64,000 nucleotides of DNA from an uncultured Acidovorax sp. (GCA_913774625.1 CAJYHL010000010.1:124001-188000), one strand, 5' to 3'; shown: positions 47,507 to 59,076, counted from the stretch's first letter. Notes: generated by a model from the sequence alone, not told the origin. Numbers and translations are program-made.

Positions 47507-48681
47507 TACTGCTGGCGCAATGGCTGCACGGGACCGGCAGCCCCGAACTCAGTTCCTTCCGGGTGTTCCAGTACCTCACCTTCCGCGCCGTGATGGCGGC
47601 GGTGACGGCCCTGCTCATCGGCCTGGTCGCGGGCCCCAAGGTGATCCGCATGCTGACGGCGCTGAAGATTGGCCAGCCGATCCGCGGCTACGCCATGCAG
47701 TCGCATCTGGCCAAGAGCGGCACGCCCACCATGGGCGGCGTGCTCATCCTGGGCTCCATCACCCTGTCCACGCTGCTCTGGGCGGACCTGTCCAACCGCT
47801 TCGTCTGGATCGTGCTGGCCGTGATGCTGGGCTTCGGCGCCATCGGCTGGGTGGACGACTGGCGCAAGGTCGTCAACAAGGACCCGGAGGGCATGCGCTC
47901 GCGCGAGAAATACTTCTGGCAGTCCGTCATCGGCCTGGTGGCCGCGCTCTATCTGGTGTTCAGCATCTCGGAGAACTCCAACGCCCGGGTGTTCGAGCTG
48001 TTCCTGGCCTGGGTGCAGTCCGGCTTCTCGCTCAGCCTGCCTCCGAAGGCCGGGCTGCTGGTGCCCTTCTTCAAGGAAGTGACCTATCCGCTCGGCGTGC
48101 TGGGCTTCGTCATCCTGACCTATCTGGTCATCGTCGGCGCGAGCAATGCCGTCAACCTGACCGACGGGCTGGACGGCCTGGCCATCATGCCGGTGGTGCT
48201 GGTGGGCGCCACGCTGGGCCTCTTCGCCTACGTGGCGGGCAACGTGGTGTTCTCCAAATATCTGCTGTTCCCGCACATCGCGGGCGCGGGCGAGCTGCTG
48301 GTGTTCTGCTCGGCCATGGCCGGCGCGGGCCTGGCCTTCCTCTGGTTCAACGCCAATCCGGCGCAGGTCTTCATGGGCGACGTGGGCGCGCTGGCGCTGG
48401 GCGCGGCCCTGGGCACGGTCGCGGTGATCGTGCGCCAGGAGATCGTGCTGGCCGTCATGGGCGGCATCTTCGTGGTCGAGGCCCTGTCGGTGATGCTGCA
48501 GGTGTCCTGGTTCAAGTTCACCAAGCGCCGCTACGGCACCGGCCGCCGGCTGCTCAAGATGGCGCCGCTGCACCACCATTTCGAGAAGAGCGGCTGGACC
48601 GAAACGCAGGTGGTCGTGCGCTTCTGGATCATCACGCTGCTGCTGTGCCTGCTCAGCCTGTCCACGCTGAAACTGCGATGA
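47500..48681 (+). CDS. mraY: Phospho-MurNAc-pentapeptide transferase MraY
   Basis: 393-aa inner-membrane enzyme with about ten helices; it makes lipid I by moving phospho-MurNAc-pentapeptide to undecaprenyl phosphate. Signatures: [28 protein letters not shown] with catalytic Asp residues, [30 protein letters not shown] and the cytoplasmic [13 protein letters not shown]. The ATG lies seven bases inside murF. Confidence 0.97.
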   Translation: MLILLAQWLHGTGSPELSSFRVFQYLTFRAVMAAVTALLIGLVAGPKVIRMLTALKIGQPIRGYAMQSHLAKSGTPTMGGVLILGSITLSTLLWADLSNRFVWIVLAVMLGFGAIGWVDDWRKVVNKDPEGMRSREKYFWQSVIGLVAALYLVFSISENSNARVFELFLAWVQSGFSLSLPPKAGLLVPFFKEVTYPLGVLGFVILTYLVIVGASNAVNLTDGLDGLAIMPVVLVGATLGLFAYVAGNVVFSKYLLFPHIAGAGELLVFCSAMAGAGLAFLWFNANPAQVFMGDVGALALGAALGTVAVIVRQEIVLAVMGGIFVVEALSVMLQVSWFKFTKRRYGTGRRLLKMAPLHHHFEKSGWTETQVVVRFWIITLLLCLLSLSTLKLR

Positions 48682-50603
48682 ACCCGCACGATCCGCAACC
48701 CCTCCCCGACGACCAGGAGCTGCCTGGAGCAGACGCCGGCCACAGCGCCGGCGCCGCTGCATCCGCATCCGTATCCTCATCCGTGCCTGCGGCCGGGGCC
48801 GAGGCTGCGCCCGCTGCGCCTGTGGGCGAGACCTATACGCCCGGCTCCGCAGCGCAGTCGGCCGCGGAATTCGTCGCCCGCATCTTCGCCGACGTGGCCG
48901 CTCCCGAGGCCGGCGCGCCTGCGGCCGATGTGGCCGCCGCTACTGAAGCCGCACCGTCCGGCGAGGCCGCCGAAGCAGCCGCTGCAGAGCCCCGGGTTCC
49001 CCAGCCCGAAGGCCGCCCCGGCGAGCATCTGGCGGCTCTGCAGGGCCGCCGCGTGCTGATCCTGGGCCTGGGCGCTTCGGGCCTGGCCATGGCCCGCTGG
49101 TGCGTGCGCTGCGGGGCCGAGGTCACCGTGGCCGACACGCGCGAGGCGCCGCCCCAGCGCGCCGTGCTGGAGGCCGAGCTGCCCCAGGTGCGCTTCATCG
49201 CCGGCGCCTTCGACGAGCGGCTGGTGCAGGGCCGGGGCCTGGACGCCATCTACCGTTCGCCGGGCCTGAGCCCCGCCACGCTTGCTCCTGTATTGAGAGC
49301 GGCAGGCGAAGAGGGCGTGCGGGTGACGGGCGAATTGAGCCTGTATGCCCAGGCGCTGGCCGAAATGCGCGCATCGCACGGCTACGCGCCCGCTGTGCTG
49401 GCCGTCACCGGCACCAACGGCAAGACCACGGTCACCTCGCTCACCGGTCTGCTGGTGGACTGCGCGGGCCGCAGCGTGGCCGTGGCGGGCAATATCGGCC
49501 CCACGCTGCTGGACACGCTGGCCGGCCACATCGACGCCGGCACGCTGCCCGAGGTGTGGGCGCTGGAGCTGTCCAGCTTCCAGCTGGACGACGCCATCGG
49601 CTTCGAGCCCACTGCCGCCACCGTGCTCAACATCAGCCAGGACCACCTGGACTGGCACGGCGACCTGTCTTCCTATGCCCGCGCCAAGTCGCGCATCTTC
49701 GGCCAGGGCGGCCTGATGGTGCTCAACCGCGACGACCCCGAGGTGATGGCCATGCTGGCGCCTGCCGCCCCGGTTCTGCCTGCGGCCGACGCGGCGCCCG
49801 CGAAGAAGCCGGCGGCATCGCGCGCCAGGTCGGCCAAGCCCTCCCCGCTGCGCCCCCACGTCACCTTCGGCGGCGACATGCCCCGGCGGCCCGGCGATTT
49901 CGGCATCGAGGTCGTCTCCGGCATGGCCTGGCTGGTGCGCGCGCAGGAGGCCGACGAGACCGCCCGCCGCTCCCGCTCCGCCGCGGCCGAAGACCTGCAC
50001 ATCCAGCGGCTGATGCCTGCCGATGCGCTGCGCATCCGCGGCCGGCACAACGCCGTCAACGCGCTGGCGGCGCTGGCCCTGGCCCATGCGGCCGGCTGCA
50101 CGCTCGCGCCCATGCTCTACGGCCTGCGCGAATACCGCGGCGAGCCGCACCGCGTGGAGCCCATCGGCATGGTGGGCGACATCGAATACTTCGACGACAG
50201 CAAGGGCACCAACGTGGGCGCCACGGTGGCCGCGCTGGCCGGCCTGGGCGCCGACCGGCGGCTGGTCGTCATCTTGGGCGGCGAGGGCAAGGGGCAGGAC
50301 TTCTCCCCGCTGGCCGAACCCGTGGCCCGCCATGCGCGCGCCGTGGTGCTGATCGGCCGCGACGGCCCGCAGATCGGCGCCGCGCTGCGGGGCACGGGCG
50401 TGGCCATGGAGAGCGCCGCCAGCCTGCCCGAAGCCGTGCAGGCCGCCACCCGCCTGGCCCGGCCCGGCGATGCGGTGCTGATGTCGCCGGCCTGCGCCAG
50501 CTTCGACATGTTCAAGGACTACGAGCACCGCGCCCGCGTCTTCTGCGACGCGGTGCGCACGCTGGCGCACGACGCCGGCCAGGAACTGGAGGGCAGCCTG
50601 TGA
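48678..50603 (+). CDS. murD: UDP-MurNAc-L-alanine--D-glutamate ligase MurD with long N-terminal extension
   Basis: 641 aa against about 440-500 for usual MurD. The true enzyme starts near residue 118 ([21 protein letters not shown]); ATP site [40 protein letters not shown], and [16 protein letters not shown] are intact. The first ~117 residues are Ala/Pro-rich and acidic, with one helical patch ([14 protein letters not shown]). A second Ala/Lys/Arg-rich insert (about 45 residues from [10 protein letters not shown]) sits in the central region. The ATG overlaps the mraY stop, and no break in the frame suggests a false start; in-frame translation of the extension seems real. Confidence 0.93.
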   Translation: MNPHDPQPLPDDQELPGADAGHSAGAAASASVSSSVPAAGAEAAPAAPVGETYTPGSAAQSAAEFVARIFADVAAPEAGAPAADVAAATEAAPSGEAAEAAAAEPRVPQPEGRPGEHLAALQGRRVLILGLGASGLAMARWCVRCGAEVTVADTREAPPQRAVLEAELPQVRFIAGAFDERLVQGRGLDAIYRSPGLSPATLAPVLRAAGEEGVRVTGELSLYAQALAEMRASHGYAPAVLAVTGTNGKTTVTSLTGLLVDCAGRSVAVAGNIGPTLLDTLAGHIDAGTLPEVWALELSSFQLDDAIGFEPTAATVLNISQDHLDWHGDLSSYARAKSRIFGQGGLMVLNRDDPEVMAMLAPAAPVLPAADAAPAKKPAASRARSAKPSPLRPHVTFGGDMPRRPGDFGIEVVSGMAWLVRAQEADETARRSRSAAAEDLHIQRLMPADALRIRGRHNAVNALAALALAHAAGCTLAPMLYGLREYRGEPHRVEPIGMVGDIEYFDDSKGTNVGATVAALAGLGADRRLVVILGGEGKGQDFSPLAEPVARHARAVVLIGRDGPQIGAALRGTGVAMESAASLPEAVQAATRLARPGDAVLMSPACASFDMFKDYEHRARVFCDAVRTLAHDAGQELEGSL

Positions 50604-51886
50604 ACGGCTACGCTGCTTCCGCTTCCCGCCAGCCCGGCCTGCTGCAGCGCCTGCGCGCCTGGGCCGGCGGCCAGCCCCAGGGCGGCGCCGACGTGCTGCC
50701 CGTGCGCGTGGGCGGCACGGAATACCGCCAGACCACCACCACGCCCGCCAGCGTGCTGGGCTTCGACCAGGCGCTGGTCTGGGTCGTCATCGCCCTGCTG
50801 GCCTGGGGCCTGGTGATGGTGTATTCGGCCTCCATCGCCATGCAGGACAACCCGCGCTTCGGCAAGATCGCCGAGGCGCATTTCCTGATCCGCCACACCA
50901 TGGCGCTGGTGATCGGCTTCGTAGCGGCGCTGCTGGCCTTCCAGATTTCCATGGCCACCTGGGAGCGGGTCGCGCCCTGGCTGTTCGTGGGCTCCATCGG
51001 CCTCTTGATCGCGGTGCTCATCCCGCACGTGGGCACGGTGGTCAACGGCGCGCGGCGCTGGCTGTCGCTGGGCATCATGAACTTCCAGCCGTCGGAGCTC
51101 GCCAAGTTCGCGGTGGTCATCTATGCGTCCGACTACATGGTGCGCAAGATGGAGGTGAAGGAACGCTTCTTCCGCGCCGTGCTGCCCATGGGCGTGGCCG
51201 TGGCCCTGGTGGGCGCGCTGCTGCTGGCCGAGCCCGACATGGGCGCCTTCATGGTGATCGCCGTGATCGCCATGGGCATCCTGTTCCTGGGCGGCGTGAA
51301 CGCGCGCATGTTCTTCCTGATCGCCACCGTGCTGGTGGGCGCCTTCGCCGTCATGGTGATGGCCAGCCCCTGGCGGCGCGAGCGCATCTTCGCCTACCTC
51401 GACCCCTTCAGCGGAGAGCATGCGCTGGGCAAGGGCTACCAGCTCTCGCACTCGCTGATCGCCATCGGCCGGGGCGAGATCTTCGGCGTGGGCTTGGGAG
51501 GCAGCGTAGAGAAGCTGCACTGGCTGCCCGAGGCCCACACCGACTTCCTGCTGGCCGTGATCGGCGAGGAATTCGGCCTGGTCGGCGTGATGGTGCTGAT
51601 CGTGCTCTTCCTCTGGCTCACCCGCCGCATCATGCACATCGGCCGCCAGGCCATCGCGCTGGACCGCGTCTTCTCCGGCCTGGTGGCGCAGGGCGTGGCC
51701 ATGTGGATGGGCTTCCAGTCCTTCATCAACATGGGCGTGAACCTGGGCGCGCTGCCCACCAAGGGCCTGACCCTGCCGCTGATGAGCTTCGGCGGCTCGG
51801 CCATCCTGATGAACCTGGTCGCCATCGCGGTGGTACTGCGGGTGGATTACGAAAACAAACTGCTCATGCGCGGAGGCCGCGTATGA
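50600..51886 (+). CDS. ftsW: Lipid II polymerase FtsW
   Basis: 428-aa SEDS-family membrane glycosyltransferase that builds septal glycan with FtsI. About ten helices; SEDS signatures [48 protein letters not shown] and the C-terminal [25 protein letters not shown]. The start is GTG, overlapping the murD stop as GTGA. Its last codons (MRGGRV) are the first unit of the triplicated junction sequence described below. Confidence 0.96.
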   Translation: MNGYAASASRQPGLLQRLRAWAGGQPQGGADVLPVRVGGTEYRQTTTTPASVLGFDQALVWVVIALLAWGLVMVYSASIAMQDNPRFGKIAEAHFLIRHTMALVIGFVAALLAFQISMATWERVAPWLFVGSIGLLIAVLIPHVGTVVNGARRWLSLGIMNFQPSELAKFAVVIYASDYMVRKMEVKERFFRAVLPMGVAVALVGALLLAEPDMGAFMVIAVIAMGILFLGGVNARMFFLIATVLVGAFAVMVMASPWRRERIFAYLDPFSGEHALGKGYQLSHSLIAIGRGEIFGVGLGGSVEKLHWLPEAHTDFLLAVIGEEFGLVGVMVLIVLFLWLTRRIMHIGRQAIALDRVFSGLVAQGVAMWMGFQSFINMGVNLGALPTKGLTLPLMSFGGSAILMNLVAIAVVLRVDYENKLLMRGGRV

Positions 51887-52052
51887 GCAGTTTGTTTCGC
51901 CAAAACAATGCTGCGTGCTGCGCGCCAGCGCAGCTGGGCGCGAAGCGCCATGCGCGGAGGCCGCGTATGAGCAGCTTGTTTCACCAGAATAAGTGCTCGC
52001 GGCGCGATAGCGCAGCGGAGCGCGCAGCGCCGATGCGTGGAGGGCGCGTATG
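51866..52052 (+). repeat. Tandem triplication of the ftsW/murG start-stop junction
   Basis: ATGCGCGGAGGCCGCGTATG occurs at 51866 and 51950, and as ATGCGTGGAGGGCGCGTATG at 52033, i.e. spaced 84 and 83 bp. Each unit carries a GGAGG-type ribosome site and a TATGAGC start context; units 1 and 2 also share AGCAG(T/C)TTGTTTC(G/A)CCA. The junction was copied twice, with later drift between units. Confidence 0.87.
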
Positions 52053-52053
52053 A
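51883..52053 (+). CDS. Small 56-aa reading frame between ftsW and murG, coupled at both ends
   Basis: The ATG overlaps the ftsW stop as ATGA and the frame's TGA overlaps the murG ATG as ATGA, so ribosomes leaving ftsW can pass through it into murG. The product ([19 protein letters not shown]..., then a second [20 protein letters not shown] unit, ending MRGGRV) is basic, contains three Cys and has no membrane helix. It arose from the triplicated junction, and its last residues repeat the FtsW tail. It may be only a translational bridge with no product function. Confidence 0.55.
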   Translation: MSSLFRQNNAACCAPAQLGAKRHARRPRMSSLFHQNKCSRRDSAAERAAPMRGGRV

Positions 52054-53114
52054 GCGGAAAGACCGCGCTCGTCATGGCCGGCGGCACCGGCGGCCACATC
52101 TTCCCGGGCCTGGCCGTGGCCGAGGAGCTGCGCGCGCGCGGCTGGGCGGTGCACTGGCTGGGCACGCCCGGCAGCATGGAGTCGCGCCTGGTGCCGCCGC
52201 GCGGCTTCGCCTTCGAAGCCATCGATTTCTCCGGCGTGCGCGGCAAGGGCCTGCTCACGCTGGCCCTGCTGCCGCTGCGGCTGCTGCGCGCCTTCTGGCA
52301 GTCGCTGGCGGTGCTGCGCCGCGTGAAGCCCGATGTGGTCATCGGCCTGGGCGGCTACGTCACCTTCCCGGGCGGGATGATGGCCGTGCTGTGCGGCAAG
52401 CCGCTGGTGCTGCACGAGCAGAACTCCGTCGCCGGCCTGGTCAACAAGCTGCTGGCCGGCGTGGCCGACCGGGTGTTCACTGCCTTCCCCGGTGTGCTGC
52501 GCAAGGGCCGATGGGTGGGCAACCCGCTGCGCGAAGCCTTCCTGCGCCAGGCCGGCCCGGCCGAGCGCTTCGACCAGCGTTCGGGGCCGTTGAACGTGCT
52601 GGTGGTGGGCGGCAGCCTGGGTGCCAAGGCGCTCAACGAGATCGTGCCCCAGGCGGTGGGCCTGATCCCCGTGCAGTTCCGCCCGCAGGTCACGCACCAG
52701 AGCGGCGCCGCGCAGATCGACGCGCTGCGTGCCAACTACGAGGCGGCGGGCGTGCAGGCCGCGCTCACGCCCTTCATCGACGACACGGCCACCGCCTTCG
52801 CCGAAGCCGACCTGGTCATCTGCCGCGCGGGCGCCAGCACGGTCACCGAGATCGCCGCCGTGGGCGCCGCCGCGCTGTTCGTGCCCTTCCCCCACGCGGT
52901 GGACGACCACCAGACGGCAAATGCCCGCTTCCTCGTGGACGCCGGCGGCGGCTGGCTGGTGCAGCAGAGCGAGCTGACGCCAGGGTGGCTGGCCGGTATG
53001 CTACAAAATACAGAGCGCACGACCTTGATGAAACGTGCGCTGGAAGCCAAGAAGATGCAAAAGACAGAAGCCACCCAAGCCGTGGTGCAAGCGTGCGAGG
53101 AGCTGACCGCATGA
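52050..53114 (+). CDS. murG: UDP-GlcNAc:lipid I N-acetylglucosaminyltransferase MurG
   Basis: 354-aa GT28 enzyme at the inner membrane face; adds GlcNAc to lipid I to give lipid II. Signatures: [63 protein letters not shown] and the UDP-binding [15 protein letters not shown]. The start is set by the GGAGG site in the third junction unit and the ATGA overlap with the small frame before it. Confidence 0.96.
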   Translation: MSGKTALVMAGGTGGHIFPGLAVAEELRARGWAVHWLGTPGSMESRLVPPRGFAFEAIDFSGVRGKGLLTLALLPLRLLRAFWQSLAVLRRVKPDVVIGLGGYVTFPGGMMAVLCGKPLVLHEQNSVAGLVNKLLAGVADRVFTAFPGVLRKGRWVGNPLREAFLRQAGPAERFDQRSGPLNVLVVGGSLGAKALNEIVPQAVGLIPVQFRPQVTHQSGAAQIDALRANYEAAGVQAALTPFIDDTATAFAEADLVICRAGASTVTEIAAVGAAALFVPFPHAVDDHQTANARFLVDAGGGWLVQQSELTPGWLAGMLQNTERTTLMKRALEAKKMQKTEATQAVVQACEELTA

Positions 53115-54544
53115 AGCACGCCATCCGCCATATCCATTTCGTCGGCCTGGGCGGCGCCGGCATGTGCGGCATCGCCGAGGTGCTGTTCAACCTGGGCTAC
53201 GAGATCTCCGGCTCCGACCTGTCCGACAGCGCCACGCTGCGCCGGCTCGCGGGCCTGGGCATCCGCACCCACGTGGGCCATGCGGCGGCGCACATCGACG
53301 GCGCCGATGCGGTGGTCACCTCCACTGCCGTGCAGGCCGACAACCCCGAGGTGCTGGCCGCCCGCGACAAGAAGATCCCCGTCGTGCCCCGCGCCCTCAT
53401 GCTGGCCGAGCTGATGCGCCTGAAGCGCGGCATCGCCATCGCCGGCGCGCACGGCAAGACCACCACCACCAGCCTGGTCACCAGCGTGCTGGCCGAGGCC
53501 GGCCTGGACCCGACCTTCGTGATCGGCGGGCGCCTGAACAGCGCGGGCGCCAACGCCAAGCTGGGGCAGGGGGACTACATCGTGGTCGAGGCCGACGAGT
53601 CCGACGCCTCGTTCCTCAACCTGCTGCCCGTGATGTCGGTGGTGACCAACATCGACGCGGACCACATGGAAACCTACGGCCACGACTTCAACCGCCTCAA
53701 GGGCGCGTTCGTGGACTTCCTGCACCGCATGCCGTTCTACGGCACGGCCATCCTCTGCACCGACAACGCGGCCATCCGCGAGATCGTGCCGCAGGTCACC
53801 TGCCCCATCACCAGCTACGGCTTCGGCGAGGACGCCCAGGTGCGCGCGGTCGATGTGCGGGCCGTGGGCGCGCAGATGCATTTCCGCGTGCAGCGCCGCA
53901 ACGGCGTGGTGCTGCCCGACCTCGACGTGGTGCTGAACCTGGCGGGCGAGCACAACGTGCTCAACGCCCTGGCGGCAGTCGCCGTCGCCGTCGAGCTGAA
54001 CGTGCCCGACGACGCCCTGCTGCGCGCCCTGGCGGGCTTCCGCGGCGTGGGCCGCCGCTTCCAGAGCCACGGCGACCTGCCGGCGAAGGAAGGCGGCCAG
54101 TTCACGCTGATCGAGGACTACGGCCACCACCCCGTCGAGATGACCGCCACGCTGGCTGCCGCGCGCGGCGCCTTCCCCGGCCGTCGCCTGGTGCTGGCCT
54201 TCCAGCCGCACCGCTACAGCCGCACGCGCGACTGCTTCGAGGACTTCGTGAAGGTCATCGGCAGCGCCGACGCGGCCCTGCTGACCGAGGTCTATGCCGC
54301 AGGCGAGGCGCCCATCGTGGCCGCCGACGGCCGGGCGCTGGTGCGCGCAGTGCGCGTGGCCGGCCAGGTCGAGCCGGTGTTCGTCGAAGCCGTGGCCGAC
54401 CTGCCCCAGCGCATCGTGGACACGGTGCGCGCGGGCGACGTGGTGATGTGCATGGGCGCAGGCTCCATCGGCAGCGTGCCCGCCAAGGTGGTGGCGATGC
54501 TGCAAAACAACGGGCAGGCAGCGCAGGAGGCGAGGGCGGCATGA
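53111..54544 (+). CDS. murC: UDP-MurNAc--L-alanine ligase MurC
   Basis: 477-aa first Mur ligase of the pathway. UDP-binding N-domain [22 protein letters not shown] site [43 protein letters not shown] and [14 protein letters not shown] are MurC signatures. Coupled to murG and ddl by ATGA overlaps. Confidence 0.97.
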   Translation: MKHAIRHIHFVGLGGAGMCGIAEVLFNLGYEISGSDLSDSATLRRLAGLGIRTHVGHAAAHIDGADAVVTSTAVQADNPEVLAARDKKIPVVPRALMLAELMRLKRGIAIAGAHGKTTTTSLVTSVLAEAGLDPTFVIGGRLNSAGANAKLGQGDYIVVEADESDASFLNLLPVMSVVTNIDADHMETYGHDFNRLKGAFVDFLHRMPFYGTAILCTDNAAIREIVPQVTCPITSYGFGEDAQVRAVDVRAVGAQMHFRVQRRNGVVLPDLDVVLNLAGEHNVLNALAAVAVAVELNVPDDALLRALAGFRGVGRRFQSHGDLPAKEGGQFTLIEDYGHHPVEMTATLAAARGAFPGRRLVLAFQPHRYSRTRDCFEDFVKVIGSADAALLTEVYAAGEAPIVAADGRALVRAVRVAGQVEPVFVEAVADLPQRIVDTVRAGDVVMCMGAGSIGSVPAKVVAMLQNNGQAAQEARAA

Positions 54545-55554
54545 GCCAGAAGAACGAACAAACCACCATCGACGTGCGCGCGCTGGGCAAGGTGGCCGTG
54601 CTGATGGGCGGCACATCCGCCGAGCGCGAAGTCTCGCTGATGTCCGGCGGCGGCGTGCTGCAGGCCCTGCGCTCCAGCGGGGTCGATGCCCACGCCTTCG
54701 ACCCTTCGCAGACCGACCTGTCGGAACTCAAGAGCCACGGCTACACGCGCTGCTTCATCGCGCTGCACGGCCGCCACGGCGAAGATGGCACGGTGCAGGG
54801 CGCGCTGGAACTGCTGGGCATTCCCTACACCGGCCCGGGCGTGATGGCCTCCAGCATCGCCATGGACAAGATCATGACCAAGCGCATCTGGCGCTTCGAG
54901 GGCCTGCCCACGCCCGACTGGCGGCTGGTCTCCAGCGCCGCCGAGACGGCGCAGGCCCTGCAGGCCCTGGGCACGCCCATGATCGTCAAGCCCGCACGCG
55001 AAGGCTCCACGCTGGGGCTGACCAAGGTGACCTCGCCCGGCCAGTGCGAGCAGGCCTACCTGCTGGCCTCGCGCTACGACCCCGAGGTGCTGTGCGAGGA
55101 GTTCATCGAGGGCGAGGAAACCACCTGCCCCGTGCTGGGCCAGGGCGGGGACGCCCGCGCGCTGCCGGTGATCCGCATCGTGGCGCCCGAAGGCAACTAC
55201 GACTACCAGAACAAGTACTTCACCGACGTCACGCAGTACCACTGCCCGAGCGGCCTGCCCGAGCACGAGGAACGCGAGATCCAGCGCCTGGTCGTCGAGG
55301 CCTTCCGCACGCTGCAGTGCCGCGGCTGGGCGCGCGCCGACATCATGATCCGCGCCAGCGACCGCAAGCCCTTCCTGCTGGAGATCAACACCTCCCCGGG
55401 CATGACCGGCCACTCGCTCGTGCCCATGTCGGCACGCGCCATGGGCCTGAGCTACGAGGCGCTGTGCCTGCGCATCCTGGCCAGCGCCTCGCTGGACAGC
55501 GCGCAGGGCAAGGCCGCCGGCCCCTCCACCACCGCCAAGGGCGCCGCCGCATGA
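54541..55554 (+). CDS. ddl: D-alanine--D-alanine ligase
   Basis: 337-aa ATP-grasp enzyme that makes the D-Ala-D-Ala dipeptide used by MurF. Signatures: [50 protein letters not shown], and the metal-binding [19 protein letters not shown]. DdlB-type by its position in the dcw cluster. Ends with a low-complexity Ala/Thr tail overlapping ftsQ. Confidence 0.96.
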   Translation: MSQKNEQTTIDVRALGKVAVLMGGTSAEREVSLMSGGGVLQALRSSGVDAHAFDPSQTDLSELKSHGYTRCFIALHGRHGEDGTVQGALELLGIPYTGPGVMASSIAMDKIMTKRIWRFEGLPTPDWRLVSSAAETAQALQALGTPMIVKPAREGSTLGLTKVTSPGQCEQAYLLASRYDPEVLCEEFIEGEETTCPVLGQGGDARALPVIRIVAPEGNYDYQNKYFTDVTQYHCPSGLPEHEEREIQRLVVEAFRTLQCRGWARADIMIRASDRKPFLLEINTSPGMTGHSLVPMSARAMGLSYEALCLRILASASLDSAQGKAAGPSTTAKGAAA

Positions 55555-56408
55555 ACCACACGCTGCCCGCACCGCTCGACGTCAAGCTCATGAACTGGAC
55601 CGCCACGGCCCTGTTCGTGGGCTGTGCCGCGTTCGTGCTGGCGGCGGGCGGGTCCTGGCTGCTGCGGCTGCCGGTGTTCTCCATCGGCCGCATCGTGGTG
55701 CAGGGCGAGCTGGTCCACAACACCGCCGCCACGCTGCGCGCCGAAGTGGGGCCGCGCCTGGTGGGCAACTTCTTCACGGTCGATCTCCAGGCCGTGCGCC
55801 AGGCCTTCGAGGACGTGCCCTGGGTGCGCAGCGCCATGGTGCGGCGCGAGTTCCCCAACAGCCTGGTCGTGGATCTGCAGGAGCACAAGGCCGCCGCCTA
55901 CTGGGGCGCGGAAGGCAGCCCCACGCTGGTGGACAGCTCGGGCGAGGTCTTCGAGGCCGGCAGCGACGGCCTGGACGGCGACGACCTGCCCAGCCTCAAG
56001 GGTCCCGCCGGCCGGTCGCAGGAAGTGCTGCAGATGTACCGCGCCCTGGTGCCGGTCATCAAGCCCCTGGGCCCCGCCATCGACACGCTGGAGCTGAGCG
56101 GGCGCGGCGGCTGGCGCGTGGTGCTGGACGGCGGCGCCGCCATCGAGCTGGGCGGCGGCAGCACCGCCGAGGTGCTGCAACGCACCGAACGTTTCGTGAA
56201 GACGCTGCCGCAGGTGGCAGCGCAGCAGGGCCGCCGCGTGGCGGACCTGGAATCGGCCGACCTGCGGCACGACGGCGGCTACGCGCTGCGGCTGCGTGGC
56301 GTGAGCACCGTGACGGCCGAGGTGGCCAAGCAGCGCGCAGCGGCCCGGCCCGCCGCGGCCCGCGCGCGCCCGGCCCCCGCCGCAAGAACAACAGGGCACA
56401 CCCGCTGA
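55551..56408 (+). CDS. ftsQ: Cell division protein FtsQ
   Basis: 285-aa bitopic membrane protein with one N-terminal helix ([20 protein letters not shown]), a POTRA domain ([51 protein letters not shown]) and a beta domain. It recruits FtsLB and FtsWI. The C-terminus is an Ala/Arg-rich tail ([16 protein letters not shown]), probably disordered. The ATG overlaps the ddl stop. Confidence 0.95.
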   Translation: MNHTLPAPLDVKLMNWTATALFVGCAAFVLAAGGSWLLRLPVFSIGRIVVQGELVHNTAATLRAEVGPRLVGNFFTVDLQAVRQAFEDVPWVRSAMVRREFPNSLVVDLQEHKAAAYWGAEGSPTLVDSSGEVFEAGSDGLDGDDLPSLKGPAGRSQEVLQMYRALVPVIKPLGPAIDTLELSGRGGWRVVLDGGAAIELGGGSTAEVLQRTERFVKTLPQVAAQQGRRVADLESADLRHDGGYALRLRGVSTVTAEVAKQRAAARPAAARARPAPAARTTGHTR

Positions 56409-56422
56409 GGGAAGACACAACT

Positions 56423-57652
56423 ATGGCAAGAGAATACAAAGACGTGGTCGTGGGGCTGGACATCGGCACCGCCAAGGTGATGGCGGTGGTGGCCGAGGTC
56501 ATGCCCGGCGGAGAGCTCAAGCTGGCCGGCCTGGGCGTGGCGCCCAGCAATGGCTTGAAGCGCGGCGTGGTGGTCAACATCGACGCCACGGTGCAGAGCA
56601 TCCAGCAGGCGCTGAAAGAGGCCGAACTGATGGCCGACTGCAAGATCCAGCGCGTCTATACCGGCATCACCGGCAGCCACATCCGGGGCCTCAATTCCAG
56701 CGGCATGGTCGCGGTGAAGGACCGCGAAGTCACGCCGACCGACGTGGCGCGCGTGGTGGAAACGGCCAAGGCCATCAACATCTCCAGCGACCAGCGCCTG
56801 CTGCTGGTGGAGCCGCAGGAATTCGTCATCGACGGCCAGGACGTGCGCGAGCCCATCGGCATGAGCGGCATCCGCCTGGAAGCCAAGATCCACATCGTGA
56901 CCGGCGCGCAGAGCGCGGCCGAGAACATCATCAAGTGCGTGCGCCGCTGCGGCCTGGAGGTCGAGCAGCTCATGCTCAATCCGCTGGCCTCCAGCCAGGC
57001 CGTGCTGACCGACGACGAGCGCGAGCTGGGCGTGGCGGTGGTGGACATCGGCGCCGGCACTACCGACGTGGCCATCTTCACGGGCGGCGCGATCCGCCAC
57101 ACCGCCGTGATCCCGATCGCGGGCGACCTCATCACCAGCGACATCGCCATGGCCCTGCGCACGCCGACCAAGGACGCAGAGGACATCAAGGTCGAGAGCG
57201 GCTACGCCAAGCAGCTGCTCGCCGACCCCGAGGCGCAGGTCGAGGTGCCCGGCCTGGGCGACCGCAGCCCGCGCATGCTCAGCAAGCAGGCGCTGGCGGG
57301 CGTGATCGAGCCGCGCGTGGAAGAGATCTTCTCGCTGGTGCAACAGGTGGTGCGCGAGTCGGGCTACGAGGAGGTGCTGTCGTCCGGCATCGTGCTGACC
57401 GGCGGCAGCGCCGTCATGCCGGGCATGGTCGAGCTGGCCGAGGACATCTTCCTCAAGCCCGTGCGCCGCGGCATTCCGAAATATTCCAGCGCCTTGTCCG
57501 ACATGGTGGCCCAGCCCCGCGCTGCTACTGTGATGGGTTTGCTGGAAGAGGCGAGGCTCGCGCGCATGCGCGGCTTCAAGGTGGCTCAGAAGAGCGGCTC
57601 CGTGAAGACGGCCTTCGGCCGCTTCAAGGACTTCATCGTGGGGAACTTCTGA
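56423..57652 (+). CDS. ftsA: Cell division protein FtsA
   Basis: 409-aa actin-like protein that anchors FtsZ to the membrane. Phosphate-1 motif VVGLDIGTAKVMAVV, GITGSHIRGLNSSGMVAV, phosphate-2 VVDIGAGTTDVAIF, adenosine motif VLTGGSAVMPGMVELAE, and a C-terminal amphipathic helix region FGRFKDFIVGNF for membrane binding. 14 bp after ftsQ. Confidence 0.97.
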   Translation: MAREYKDVVVGLDIGTAKVMAVVAEVMPGGELKLAGLGVAPSNGLKRGVVVNIDATVQSIQQALKEAELMADCKIQRVYTGITGSHIRGLNSSGMVAVKDREVTPTDVARVVETAKAINISSDQRLLLVEPQEFVIDGQDVREPIGMSGIRLEAKIHIVTGAQSAAENIIKCVRRCGLEVEQLMLNPLASSQAVLTDDERELGVAVVDIGAGTTDVAIFTGGAIRHTAVIPIAGDLITSDIAMALRTPTKDAEDIKVESGYAKQLLADPEAQVEVPGLGDRSPRMLSKQALAGVIEPRVEEIFSLVQQVVRESGYEEVLSSGIVLTGGSAVMPGMVELAEDIFLKPVRRGIPKYSSALSDMVAQPRAATVMGLLEEARLARMRGFKVAQKSGSVKTAFGRFKDFIVGNF

Positions 57653-57838
57653 CATGTCCGGCTACCCCCTCTGGCTTGCCCGCGGAAGCCCGCCCCTGCA
57701 CGCGCGCGAGCGATGGCGGAGCACCGGCCCGCCACCTCCGCCCGACGACCCTTGCCGAATTCGATTTCCGATTTATCCCAGAACCCAACGCGTGGCCCCG
57801 GCCACCCCAACATTCACGTGAAAGACCAGGAGCACCAT
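57653..57838 (+). other. 186-bp ftsA-ftsZ spacer
   Basis: The only sizeable gap between ftsL and ftsZ. No gene is visible; extra ftsZ promoters are common at this place in other bacteria, but I see no convincing -35/-10 pair. Confidence 0.35.
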
Positions 57839-59068
57839 ATGTCCATCGAAATGATCGAAGCCGAAGAGTTCAACCAGGGCACGCAGATCAAGGTGATCGG
57901 TGTCGGCGGCGGCGGCGGCAACGCCGTGGAACACATGATCTCGCGCAACGTGCAGGGCGTGGAATTCGTCTGCGCCAACACCGACGCGCAGGCGCTCACC
58001 CGCAGCTCCGCACACCGCACCATCCAGCTGGGCCACAGCGGCCTGGGCGCCGGCAGCAAGCCCGAGAAGGCGCGTGAAGCCGCCGAAGGCGCGCAGGAAG
58101 ACATCCGCCAGGCCATCGCCGGCGCGCACATGCTGTTCATCACCGCCGGCATGGGCGGCGGCACGGGCACGGGCGCCGCGCCCGTCATCGCCCGCGTGGC
58201 CAAGGAAATGGGCATCCTCACCGTCGGCGTGGTCACCAAGCCCTTCGACTGGGAAGGCGGCCGCCGCATGAAGAACGCCGACGACGGCCTGGCCGAGCTC
58301 GAAGCCAACGTCGATTCGCTGATCGTCGTGCTCAACGAGAAGCTGCTCGAAGTGCTGGGCGACGACATCAGCCAGGACGAGGCCTTCGCCCATGCCAACG
58401 ACGTGCTGAAGAACGCCGTGGGCGGCATCGCCGAGATCATCAACGAATACGGCCACGTCAACGTCGACTTCGAAGACGTGCGCACCGTGATGGGCGAGCC
58501 CGGCAAGGCCATGATGGGCACGGCCACCGCCAGCGGCCCGGACCGCGCCCGCATCGCCGCCGAGCAGGCCGTGGCCTGCCCGCTGCTGGAAGGCATCGAC
58601 CTGTCGGGCGCCAAGGGCGTGCTGGTGCTGGTCACGGCCGCCAAGGGCAGCCTCAAGCTGTCCGAATCGCGCCTGGCGATGAGCACCATCAACGCCTACG
58701 CCTCGCCCGACGCGCACGTCATCTACGGCGCCGCCTACGACGACAGCCTGGGCGACGAGATCCGCGTGACGGTGGTCGCCACCGGCCTGTCGCGCGCCAA
58801 CGCCCGCCGCCAGCCCATCTCGGTGGTGCAGGGCGGCCTGCGCACCGGCACCGACAACATCGCCTACCAGATGCCCGTGGCCGGCGCTGCCGTGGGCGTG
58901 GCCGGCGGCGTGATGGGCGGTGCAGCCCAGGCCGACTACGGCAACATGGCCGTGCCCAGCGTGTGGCGCACCAACCGCACCCAGGCCGCGGCCCGCGTGG
59001 ACGCGCTGTCCTCGGGCGGCATGGACGACCTGGAAATCCCGGCCTTCCTGCGCAAGCAGGCCGACTGA
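57839..59068 (+). CDS. ftsZ: Cell division protein FtsZ
   Basis: 409-aa tubulin homologue that forms the Z ring. GTP-binding signature MGGGTGTGAAPVIARVAKEMG, T7 loop VDFEDVRTVM, N-terminal KVIGVGGGGGNAVEHMI, and the C-terminal FtsA/ZipA-binding peptide DDLEIPAFLRKQAD. CCAGGAGC lies before the ATG at 57839. Confidence 0.98.
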   Translation: MSIEMIEAEEFNQGTQIKVIGVGGGGGNAVEHMISRNVQGVEFVCANTDAQALTRSSAHRTIQLGHSGLGAGSKPEKAREAAEGAQEDIRQAIAGAHMLFITAGMGGGTGTGAAPVIARVAKEMGILTVGVVTKPFDWEGGRRMKNADDGLAELEANVDSLIVVLNEKLLEVLGDDISQDEAFAHANDVLKNAVGGIAEIINEYGHVNVDFEDVRTVMGEPGKAMMGTATASGPDRARIAAEQAVACPLLEGIDLSGAKGVLVLVTAAKGSLKLSESRLAMSTINAYASPDAHVIYGAAYDDSLGDEIRVTVVATGLSRANARRQPISVVQGGLRTGTDNIAYQMPVAGAAVGVAGGVMGGAAQADYGNMAVPSVWRTNRTQAAARVDALSSGGMDDLEIPAFLRKQAD

Positions 59069-59076
59069 CCGGGTGG

